Source: CAYYTU01 sp964474655 (GTDB taxonomy: Bacteria > Chloroflexota > Anaerolineae > B4-G1). Taken from it: 7,208 bases of DNA. Numbering within the stretch: the first letter of the stretch is position 1; the number at the start of each line of letters is the position of its first letter. Positions 1-5,623 of the stretch are shown one piece after another. Both the position numbers and the translations under genes were made by a program. The stretch spans positions 1 to 7,208 of the forward strand of contig CAYYTU010000117.1 in assembly GCA_964474655.1 (NCBI GenBank), in the 5' to 3' direction. The notes beneath the pieces were generated by a model. That model did no database searches and was not told where the DNA came from. It worked only from the letters and a program-made list of their open reading frames with translations.

Positions 1-27
1 GCTGGACGTCTGAGCCTGGTCGCCCAG

Positions 28-1041
28 ATGCTGGATCGGGACGTCATACTGGCCCGCTATCCGTGGCTGAGGCCGTCCGCGGGTGAGGAGCGCGTCGTGA
101 TGGGCGACGACCTCGACGCGGCGCTCAGCACGGTGCTTTATCTCCATACCCACCCGGACGCGCGGCTGGTTGGACTCTACCGAGACTACACGACGGTCCA
201 TCACGCCGCGGACTTGAGCTGGGAAGAGGTGCTGGACGCCGTCTGGCTCGATCTCGACATTTACCATCCGCGCTGTCGGTCGCTGGGACATCACATCGTG
301 CGCCTCACGTCCGGCGACGATCTGCCGGGCTTCGCTACTAGCTGCAACCTGAACGAGCTGGTGGGCCGCTGCGTCGAGCGCGACTTCACGCAGAAGTATC
401 CCCTGGGCACGATCCACTTCCTGATGTGGCTCTATGCGCTCGATGTGCCGGACACGCCGTTGGCCGAACCGTTGATCTGGCTGGCGGATTCGGCCTACAT
501 CAACGGGCAGTCGGAGTCGCTGCGCGCCCGGCGGGATCCTATGACCGGCAAGTGGTACGGGAAGCGGTGCTCGGGTTTCCGCTGGAACGTGGGTCGTTGG
601 CTCTATCGGCAGATGCCGCTGCCTTCGCTGCAGGATGGCTTTCAGCGTATCGATCGGCGGGCGTTTGAGGAGCGCGTGGCTGAGCTTCAGGAGGTGCTGA
701 AGCAGGCGGGTTTTCGGCGAGGCGGCGGGCAGCGGGCCTCGCGGCATCTGGGGCTGTTCGGCTATCAGTGCCAGCCGCCGCGCGGCGTTGAGGTCGCCGG
801 TTACGTGCGCCGGTTGCTGCGCTTTGTGGCGGAGCAGACCGGCTGGACGTTCGCGCCGCGCCAGATCTCGCCGCTGGACGAGCTGGCCGCCGTGTCCGGT
901 CGCCGCGGCAAGGCCAGCGTCGATCAGATCAGGCCGGTGAGCCTTGAGTCCTTCCTGCGCGAGCATAGGGTCTTTTCGTTCGTTTTCCAGTATCGCGGCG
1001 AGATGAATTTCACCACGGGGTTGGGCGCGGGGGATGTTTGA
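28..1041 (+). CDS. hypothetical protein, family not recognised (possibly 5'-partial)
   Basis: I do not recognise this 337-residue protein. It is Trp/Tyr/Arg-rich and looks soluble, with no signal peptide or membrane segment. Its five cysteines (about residues 83, 106, 115, 181 and 248) are scattered and form no CxxC pair. Residues 160-200 carry a basic, aromatic stretch (RRDPMTGKWYGKR, then RWNVGRWLYRQ) that could bind nucleic acid or a surface, but that is a guess. The C-terminal third has an Arg-rich RRGGGQRASRH segment followed by a likely helix (YVRRLLRFVAEQ). No Shine-Dalgarno is visible before the ATG at 28, and the frame stays open to the left edge, so the true start may lie outside the window. 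GC-biased codon use supports a real gene. It ends inside the -35 box of the next promoter, so it is probably a separate transcription unit from the downstream cluster. Confidence 0.7.
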   Translation: MLDRDVILARYPWLRPSAGEERVVMGDDLDAALSTVLYLHTHPDARLVGLYRDYTTVHHAADLSWEEVLDAVWLDLDIYHPRCRSLGHHIVRLTSGDDLPGFATSCNLNELVGRCVERDFTQKYPLGTIHFLMWLYALDVPDTPLAEPLIWLADSAYINGQSESLRARRDPMTGKWYGKRCSGFRWNVGRWLYRQMPLPSLQDGFQRIDRRAFEERVAELQEVLKQAGFRRGGGQRASRHLGLFGYQCQPPRGVEVAGYVRRLLRFVAEQTGWTFAPRQISPLDELAAVSGRRGKASVDQIRPVSLESFLREHRVFSFVFQYRGEMNFTTGLGAGDV

Positions 1042-1065
1042 CGCCTGGTGGGGCGGTCGTATAAT
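1038..1065 (+). promoter_or_regulatory. sigma-70-type promoter upstream of the small membrane protein
   Basis: TTGACG at 1038-1043 (5 of 6 to consensus) and a perfect TATAAT at 1060-1065 are separated by 16 bp. The -35 box contains the TGA stop of the preceding gene. Transcription would start near 1072, leaving a leader of roughly 78 nt before the ATG at 1150. This is the best candidate for driving the membrane protein gene and, by read-through, the amidohydrolase-iorAB genes. The match is seen directly; activity is inferred. Confidence 0.62.
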
Positions 1066-1134
1066 TCGCAATGAGCGAGGTCTGTGAGACGGTTGGATGT
1101 TGTGCCTGGCATTGTTGAGGCGGATTTGAGCATT

Positions 1135-1140
1135 GGGAGG
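1135..1140 (+). promoter_or_regulatory. ribosome binding site selecting the 1150 start
   Basis: GGGAGG lies 9 nt before the ATG at 1150. The frame is also open from a GTG at 1084, but that codon has no comparable site and lies only about 12 nt from the predicted transcription start, so the 1150 ATG is preferred. Confidence 0.6.
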
Positions 1141-1149
1141 GCTGGATCG

Positions 1150-1467
1150 ATGAGTGAAGACGTGACTAACGGCGCGGGTAATAGTAATGACGAGGGGATG
1201 AAAAGAGCTTGGCGGATCATTCATGTGCTCGTGATCATCAACTTTGTGCTCCAGATCTTCTACGGATTCTACATGGTCTTTTTCGCCATCGGCGGGGGAA
1301 AATGGCCGTTGTTTGCCAAGGCCGTCAACACGCCGCTCGAAGTGATCCTCAAGCGCCGGCTGTACTCGGTGGAGACGTGGGTCGCCATCGCCGGCCTGGC
1401 GGTCTATGTGGCCATCACGGAGATACTGCCCAAGAAGATCACGGTTCAGCAAGAGAGGGAGGCGTAG
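1150..1467 (+). CDS. small two-helix membrane protein, function unknown
   Basis: This 105-residue protein has a polar, Asn/Asp/Glu-rich N-terminus of about 17 residues. A first hydrophobic helix follows at about residues 23-47 (IIHVLVIINFVLQIFYGFY), then a positively charged loop with Lys51, Lys57, Lys68, Arg69 and Arg70, and a second helix at about 74-93 (ETWVAIAGLAVYVAITEIL). The tail is short and basic. There is no signal-peptidase site, so an integral inner-membrane protein is most likely. Topology is ambiguous because both the loop and the tail are basic. The start is set by GGGAGG at 1135-1140; an internal ATG at 1198 (Met17) is a weaker alternative. It has its own promoter and sits 90 bp before the amidohydrolase on the same strand, so co-transcription is possible. 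I cannot assign a family. A subunit or anchor role for a neighbouring enzyme would be speculation. Confidence 0.72.
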   Translation: MSEDVTNGAGNSNDEGMKRAWRIIHVLVIINFVLQIFYGFYMVFFAIGGGKWPLFAKAVNTPLEVILKRRLYSVETWVAIAGLAVYVAITEILPKKITVQQEREA

Positions 1468-1486
1468 ATCCCCCAAGTTGGGATCT
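1466..1486 (+). other. intergenic hairpin after the membrane protein gene
   Basis: AGATCCC at 1466-1472 pairs perfectly with GGGATCT at 1480-1486 around a 7-nt loop. The stem begins within the TAG stop codon. No T-run follows (the next bases are TGGCGCC), so it is not a convincing intrinsic terminator. It may be an attenuator, an mRNA-stabilising stem or chance. Confidence 0.4.
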
Positions 1487-1508
1487 TGGCGCCTCTGCGT
1501 CTTTGCGT
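1485..1508 (+). repeat. three degenerate 8-bp tandem units (consensus CTYTGCGT)
   Basis: Three consecutive octamers, CTTGGCGC, CTCTGCGT and CTTTGCGT, occupy 1485-1508 in the gap before the amidohydrolase gene. From memory, similar GCG-CTTT low-complexity tracts recur between genes in several GC-rich bacterial groups, so it is probably a copy of a dispersed intergenic repeat. Its period of 8 matches the array at the iorA/iorB junction, though the sequence differs. Confidence 0.4.
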
Positions 1509-1557
1509 TGGCTTTACTATTATTGCCCCGGCTCGTCCGGGTTAGGAGTGTGTTTAG

Positions 1558-2904
1558 ATGGATCGCTCATTTGACCTGTTACTGATCAACGGCATCGTCG
1601 TCACCGGCGACGGGATGCGCCGCGCCGACGTGGGCGTGCGGGGCGAGACCATCGCCGCCGTCGAGCCGGATCTGCCGCGCGACGCCGCGGATGAGGTGAT
1701 TGACCTCAATGGCAAGTATGTCTTCCCCGGCGTCATCGACGTCCACGTCCATCCCGTCTATCTGGATAGCGTCGAGGATTGCTCGCGGGTGGCGGCCTAC
1801 GGCGGTACGACGACGCTGCTCCACTTCGCCTACGCCCGCACCGGCGACAGCCTGCTGGAGAACGTGAAGGCGATGAAGGCGGATGGGCTGGCGAACTCGC
1901 GGCTCGACTTCGGGCTCCACGGCGGGCTCTTCGAGGCCCCCAAACAGATCGACGAGATTCCTGATGTGTTCGAGTTGGGCGTCCACACTTTCAAGTTCTT
2001 TATGCCCTATATTAAAGAGGGCTGGACCACGGATGATTACCATCTGATGAAGGCCATGGATATGCTCACCGAGCTGGGCGGGATGGCCATGGTCCACGCC
2101 GAGAACGGCGGCGCGGTCGATTACCTGGAGGACAAGTACCTGAGCGGGCCCGACGCCTCGGCCGAGTATTTCGTCGCCACCCATCCGGCGGCGATGGAGG
2201 AGGAGGCCATCTTCCGCGCTATTCGCATGGCCGAGGTGACCGGCTGCCCGCTCTACATCCCGCACAACACCACCGCCCGCGCCATCCGCCACATCCGCGA
2301 GGCGCAGATGGCGGGTCTGTCCGTCTTCGCCGAGACCTGCCCCCAGTACCTGACGCTGACCGAGGCGATCATCGCGGAGCGCGGGGCGCTGGCCAAGATC
2401 GGCCCGCCGATCCGCAGCGCCGAGGATCGCGCGGCGCTGTGGGACGCGCTGGCCGAGGGCACAATCCAGGTGGTGGGCACCGATCACGCGCCCAAGCACA
2501 AGGACGTCGACGGCGACTTCCTGAAGCAGCCCTTCGGCTCGCCCCAGATCGAGACGCTGCTACCGCTGGTCTATGATGGCGGCGTCAACAGCGGGCGCAT
2601 CAGCCCGGTGCGCGTGGCGCAGGTGCTCTGCGAGAACCCGGCCCGCATCTTCGGGCTCTATCCGCAGAAAGGCACCATCGCCGTCGGCTCCGACGCCGAC
2701 CTGGTGGTCTTCGACCCGACCCGCGAGTTCACCATCCGCGCCGAAAACCAGCACACCAACGCTGGCTACACGCTCTACGAGGGACACACCGTGCTCGGCT
2801 GGCCGGAGATGACCTTCCAGCGCGGACAGCGCGTGCTGTGGGAGGGCGAGATCGTGGCGCAGCCGGGACACGCAGAGTTTCTACCGACGGAGGTGCAACG
2901 TTGA
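1558..2904 (+). CDS. dihydropyrimidinase / D-hydantoinase-type cyclic amidohydrolase
   Basis: This is a 448-residue metal-dependent amidohydrolase, the usual length for hydantoinases and dihydropyrimidinases. These cytoplasmic enzymes open cyclic amides to N-carbamoyl amino acids. Visible landmarks, in order, are an N-terminal beta-sandwich strand set (residues 5-58, ending KYVFPGVID) and the HxH metal motif (His63, His65). GGTTT follows at 82-86, then the likely carboxylated lysine Lys146 in TFKFFMPY with Tyr151 after it. The remaining metal-site residues are His180 in MVHAENG, His236 in YIPHNTT and Asp309 in GTDHAPKHK. FAETCPQYLTLT (258-269) is typical of hydantoinases. The C-terminus closes with ENPARIFGLYPQKGTIAVGSDADLVV. 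All six expected metal-site residues are therefore present. The usual hydrophobic-Val-Ser-Ser after the fourth His is replaced by NTT. The start is supported by AGGAG at 1544-1548, 9 nt upstream. The stop overlaps the iorA start by 4 bp, so translation is probably coupled. Substrate cannot be fixed: hydantoin, dihydropyrimidine or another cyclic imide are all possible. Confidence 0.9.
   Translation: MDRSFDLLLINGIVVTGDGMRRADVGVRGETIAAVEPDLPRDAADEVIDLNGKYVFPGVIDVHVHPVYLDSVEDCSRVAAYGGTTTLLHFAYARTGDSLLENVKAMKADGLANSRLDFGLHGGLFEAPKQIDEIPDVFELGVHTFKFFMPYIKEGWTTDDYHLMKAMDMLTELGGMAMVHAENGGAVDYLEDKYLSGPDASAEYFVATHPAAMEEEAIFRAIRMAEVTGCPLYIPHNTTARAIRHIREAQMAGLSVFAETCPQYLTLTEAIIAERGALAKIGPPIRSAEDRAALWDALAEGTIQVVGTDHAPKHKDVDGDFLKQPFGSPQIETLLPLVYDGGVNSGRISPVRVAQVLCENPARIFGLYPQKGTIAVGSDADLVVFDPTREFTIRAENQHTNAGYTLYEGHTVLGWPEMTFQRGQRVLWEGEIVAQPGHAEFLPTEVQR
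2889..2903 (+). promoter_or_regulatory. ribosome binding site and TTG start of iorA
   Basis: A strong GGAGGTG at 2889-2895 precedes a TTG codon at 2901 (GGAGG to TTG spacing is 7 nt). The TTG forms a TTGA overlap with the TGA stop of the amidohydrolase gene. An in-frame ATG at 2838 would add 21 residues with no family resemblance, whereas the TTG start gives MKTRLLTGNEA, as expected for IorA. The TTG start is therefore preferred. Confidence 0.75.
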
Positions 2905-4808
2905 AGACACGATTATTGACCGGAAACGAGGCCCTGGCGCTGGGCGCGCTGCGTGCTGGGGTGAAGGTGGTGACCGGCTACCCCGGCACGCCGTCATCGG
3001 GGGCGCTGGGCAGTTTGATCGAGATGGATTTGAACGACGGGCGCCACATTGAATGGAGCACCAACGAGAAGGTGGCCTTCGAGATCGCGGCTGGTGCCGC
3101 CTGGGCCGGCCAGCGGGCGCTGTGCACGATGAAGATGTCTGGCCTGAACGTGGCCTCGGATGCCGTCTTCTCCATCGCGCATTCAGGCGTCAACGGCGGG
3201 CTGGTGATCTACGTGGCCGACGATCCGGGCGCTCACGCCGGTATGGTGGAGCAGGACTCGCGCGGCTACGCGCGGATGATGGATCTGCCGATGCTGGAGC
3301 CGACCACGGTGGCGGAGGCCTACGCGATCATGCCGCTGGCCTTCGAGCTCTCGGAGCGCACCGGGAGCCCTGTCTTCGTCCGCTCGGTGACTGCCATCGC
3401 CAACTCCCACGCGCCGGTGGCGCTGACACGGTCAGAGACCGACCAGAGCCACGAGGATCCGCTGGGGCCGGTCTCCGTCCGTGCCCCGATCGTGGAGCGC
3501 GACATCACCAAGTACACCAAGGCCGGCTCGGCCATCGCCCAGGCCCAGCACCGCGACGTGATCGCGCGGCTGGCGCAGGCGGGCGAGCTCATCCGCGAGA
3601 TGGAGCTGAACGAACTGCAGCTTGCGGACCAGCCCGGCGGCCTGGGCGTCATCGCCTCCGGCGTGGTGGCGTCCTATCTCGATGAGGGTTTCGAGATCGC
3701 CGCCGAGTTCGGCTTCGAGCGCGAGGCCGCTTCCGTGCTGCGCGTGCGATCCACGAATCCGACCCCGCTCGAGGAGGTGCGGGCGCTGCTGGCCCACTGC
3801 GAAGGCGTGACAAGGCCCGCGCTTCTGGTGCTGGAGGATCTGGAGCCCTACATCGAGACGGATGTCATCCTCGAGGCCCGCCGCGTCGGGTTTGAGGGGC
3901 GCATCGTGGGCAAGCTGGATGGCACCTTTGAGTGCGTGGGCGAGTACGGCGTGGCGCATGTGGTGCGCGGCATCGCCGAGGCGCTGGACCTTAATATCCC
4001 GCAGGAGCGGCTGCACGGCGAGGGGGCCGAGGAGCTCGCTGCCGCCCGCCCGATCACCGTCTGCGCCGGCTGTCCGCATCGCGGCACCTTTATGGCCATC
4101 AACCAGGCGCTGCGCAACCTGCGGCTGAAGCGCGACGAGGTGATGGTGACCGGCGACATCGGCTGCACTATCCTGGGCATGAACCCGCCCTTCGAGACGG
4201 TCTATAACGAGGTGGCGATGGGCGCCAGCATCAGCCTGGCCCAGGGCTACGTCCACAGCGGGCTGGAGACACCCGTGATCGCCACCATCGGCGATTCGAC
4301 CTTCTTCCACGGCGGCATGCCGGGGCTGATCAACGCCGTGCAGCACCAGGTCGATCTGACGCTGATCGTGATGGACAACGGCTGGACCGCGATGACGGGC
4401 ATGCAGACCAACCCGGGCACCGACGCGGTGTTCCAATCGCCGGGCAATCGGCGGATCGATCTGGCCGAGTTGATCCCGGCGATGGGCGTGGAGCACTTCT
4501 TTGTGATCGACCCCTTCGACTTTGACGAGGCGACGGCCATTATCGAGAAGGCGCTGGAACTGCCCAGCGTCAAGGTGGTGCTGGCGCGGCAGGAGTGCGC
4601 GATCCAGGCCCAGCGGCGCGGCCTGAAGGCGGGCCTGACCCGCGTCGACGCCGAGGCGTGCACGCTCTGCAAGCGCTGCGTCGTGGTCACCGGCTGCCCG
4701 GCCATCAGCCTGGGCGAGGAAGCGATCGTCATCGACCAGTCTCTGTGCTACGGCTGCGGCCTCTGCGCCCAGGTCTGCACCTTCGATGCGATTGAGAGTG
4801 AGCGATAG
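2901..4808 (+). CDS. iorA: indolepyruvate ferredoxin oxidoreductase, alpha subunit
   Basis: The 635-residue protein is the thiamine-diphosphate and iron-sulfur subunit of indolepyruvate:ferredoxin oxidoreductase. Family members oxidatively decarboxylate aryl-pyruvates with CoA to aryl-acetyl-CoA, CO2 and reduced ferredoxin in the cytoplasm. The N-terminal pyrimidine-binding-type domain begins LLTGNEALALGALRAG and carries YPGTPSS (27-33) and KMSGLNVASDA. After a central domain comes VCAGCPHRG. The ThDP/Mg-binding region then shows GDIGC (418-422), GDSTFFHGGMPGL (from 464) and MDNGWTAMTGMQ (from 491). The C-terminus is a two-cluster ferredoxin domain. Cys587, 590, 593 and 599 form CxxCxxCx5CP, and Cys616, 619, 622 and 626 form CxxCxxCx3C, followed by Thr rather than the common Pro. 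Length and domain order are full for the family. It is coupled to the amidohydrolase by a 4 bp overlap and is followed 44 bp later by its beta subunit. Confidence 0.95.
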   Translation: MKTRLLTGNEALALGALRAGVKVVTGYPGTPSSGALGSLIEMDLNDGRHIEWSTNEKVAFEIAAGAAWAGQRALCTMKMSGLNVASDAVFSIAHSGVNGGLVIYVADDPGAHAGMVEQDSRGYARMMDLPMLEPTTVAEAYAIMPLAFELSERTGSPVFVRSVTAIANSHAPVALTRSETDQSHEDPLGPVSVRAPIVERDITKYTKAGSAIAQAQHRDVIARLAQAGELIREMELNELQLADQPGGLGVIASGVVASYLDEGFEIAAEFGFEREAASVLRVRSTNPTPLEEVRALLAHCEGVTRPALLVLEDLEPYIETDVILEARRVGFEGRIVGKLDGTFECVGEYGVAHVVRGIAEALDLNIPQERLHGEGAEELAAARPITVCAGCPHRGTFMAINQALRNLRLKRDEVMVTGDIGCTILGMNPPFETVYNEVAMGASISLAQGYVHSGLETPVIATIGDSTFFHGGMPGLINAVQHQVDLTLIVMDNGWTAMTGMQTNPGTDAVFQSPGNRRIDLAELIPAMGVEHFFVIDPFDFDEATAIIEKALELPSVKVVLARQECAIQAQRRGLKAGLTRVDAEACTLCKRCVVVTGCPAISLGEEAIVIDQSLCYGCGLCAQVCTFDAIESER

Positions 4809-4840
4809 AGCGATAAAGCGAAGCAGCGAGAAAGCGATAG
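4801..4840 (+). repeat. five tandem 8-bp units, consensus AGCGATAR
   Basis: Five head-to-tail octamers starting AGCGA occupy 4801-4808, 4809-4816, 4817-4824, 4825-4832 and 4833-4840. Copies 1 and 5 are identical (AGCGATAG), copy 2 ends AA, and copies 3 and 4 differ in their last three bases. The first copy contains the iorA stop codon (TAG at 4806-4808), so the array fills nearly all of the iorA-iorB gap. The end of the last copy contributes to the partial Shine-Dalgarno AGGA (4839-4842) of iorB. Confidence 0.75.
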
Positions 4841-4852
4841 GATGAGTGTGAG

Positions 4853-5491
4853 ATGAATCGTTCTTTACGGGATACGGATGACGTTTCAGGTTTCACGTTT
4901 GACGTTTTCCTCGTCGGGGTCGGCGGGCAGGGTGTGCTGACCATCGGCGACCTGATCGCCGAGGCCGCGATGGAGGCGGGGTTGCCGGTCAACTTCTATC
5001 CCACCAAGGGCATGGCCCAGCGCGGCGGCAGCGTCAAGGTGCAAGTGCGCATCGGGCGCCAGGTGGTGGGGCCGGAGATGCCGGAGCGCAGCGCCGATCT
5101 GGTGATCGCGATGGAGCGCTCGGAGGCACTCAAGGCGGTGCGGTACGTCAAGCCCGGCGGCGACTTCGTGCTCTACGGTCACGTCTGGGAGCCGACGAAA
5201 GTGATGCTGGGTAAAGCCGACTACCCCACGCTGGAGCAGGTGCGCGAGAAAGTGGAGGCGGCGGGATGCAGGATGCACTACCTTGCACCTGAAGCGTTGC
5301 CGACACACGACGGGCGGCGCGTGCCGGCGAACGTCTACGTGCTGGGCGCGGCGCTGGGCCACACCACGCTGGGCGACTTGCTCGATCCGGAGGAGGTGGT
5401 GGACATCGTGACGCGTCGTTGGGAGAAGTACGCGGCAATGAACCGGGCGGCGTTCCGCGCGGGGCTGGAGGCATCCGTCGTAGGGGCGTGA
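4853..5491 (+). CDS. iorB: indolepyruvate ferredoxin oxidoreductase, beta subunit
   Basis: The 212-residue protein is the gamma-type 2-oxoacid:ferredoxin oxidoreductase domain that pairs with IorA. Family landmarks are FDVFLVGVGGQGVLT (glycine motif GVGGQGV at 22-28), the PTKGMAQRGGSV segment at 50-61, and VGPEMPERSADLVIAMERSEALK. The C-terminal half has PANVYVLGAALG and ends with a helix typical of the family. The first 13 residues (MNRSLRDTDDVSG) are an extra stretch. Family members usually start close to the FDV strand, and here residues 10-19 are encoded by a 7-bp tandem repeat. ATG at 4853 is the only usable start: an in-frame stop lies at 4838 and no start codon follows before the glycine motif. 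The ribosome site is weak (AGGA 4839-4842, 10 nt spacing), so expression may depend on coupling to iorA. Confidence 0.93.
   Translation: MNRSLRDTDDVSGFTFDVFLVGVGGQGVLTIGDLIAEAAMEAGLPVNFYPTKGMAQRGGSVKVQVRIGRQVVGPEMPERSADLVIAMERSEALKAVRYVKPGGDFVLYGHVWEPTKVMLGKADYPTLEQVREKVEAAGCRMHYLAPEALPTHDGRRVPANVYVLGAALGHTTLGDLLDPEEVVDIVTRRWEKYAAMNRAAFRAGLEASVVGA
4881..4908 (+). repeat. four tandem 7-bp units (consensus ACGTTTN) inside the iorB 5' end
   Basis: The units ACGTTTC, AGGTTTC, ACGTTTG and ACGTTTT occupy 4881-4887, 4888-4894, 4895-4901 and 4902-4908. They are translated as part of iorB (about residues 10-19, including the start of the conserved FDV strand). Similar GTTTCAC heptamer tracts are familiar to me from intergenic DNA of Chloroflexota-like genomes; that comparison is from memory. 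Confidence 0.65.
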
Positions 5492-5519
5492 TTGGCAAAA
5501 ACCACCAGCGGGCTATAAT
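5492..5519 (+). promoter_or_regulatory. sigma-70-type promoter immediately after iorB
   Basis: TTGGCA at 5492-5497 (5 of 6 to consensus) and a perfect TATAAT at 5514-5519 are 16 bp apart, the same spacing as the promoter at 1038-1065. The -35 box starts at the base after the iorB stop codon. Transcription would start near 5526 and read through the structured repeat and the Rpn-like pseudogene into the acyl-CoA synthetase gene. The pseudogene may have brought this promoter, and it could now serve the synthetase. Confidence 0.6.
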
Positions 5520-5532
5520 CGATATGGGTGCG

Positions 5533-5623
5533 TTTCAAATGAGTTGAACATTCGTTTGTAGTATGCGCTTCAGCGCGCTTTTACGGCGATAAATCGCCTA
5601 CTACGAACCGGCTTTCAACTGAG
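5533..5623 (+). repeat. cloverleaf-like structured repeat with 11-bp imperfect direct flanks
   Basis: GTTTGTAGTA (5554-5563) pairs with TACTACGAAC (5599-5608), ten pairs counting one G-U. Inside are two hairpins: GCGC-TTCA-GCGC (5565-5576) and GGCGAT-AA-ATCGCC (5585-5598). This gives a three-way junction. An outer stem AGTTGAA (5542-5548) with TTCAACT (5614-5620) can extend it. TTTCAAATGAG (5533-5543) and TTTCAACTGAG (5613-5623) flank it as direct repeats matching at 10 of 11 positions, like a degenerate target-site duplication. It sits between the promoter and the pseudogene start. It is probably a small non-coding mobile-type repeat; a tetraloop hairpin followed by GCTTTT gives only a weak terminator resemblance. 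Confidence 0.6.

Noticed and set aside
1515..1523. TACTAT/TATTAT as a -10 box for the amidohydrolase gene
   Set aside because: No reasonable -35 box lies 15-19 bp upstream.
1579..2499. Minus-strand open frame of 306 residues opposite the amidohydrolase
   Set aside because: Composition is shadow-like, and the + strand has the full set of metal-site residues.
3432..4496. Long minus-strand open frame of 354 residues opposite iorA
   Set aside because: Its translation is His/Gln/Arg/Leu-rich with no family motif, typical of the shadow of a GC-rich gene. The + strand carries clear IorA motifs throughout.
4842..4856. Mini-ORF of four codons (MSVR) overlapping the iorB start as ATGA
   Set aside because: It has no properly spaced ribosome site, and so short a frame arises easily by chance.
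5565..5582. GCGC-TTCA-GCGC hairpin with following GCTTTT as an intrinsic terminator for iorB
   Set aside because: The stem is only 4 bp and the T-run is only four. It is better explained as part of the larger structured repeat.
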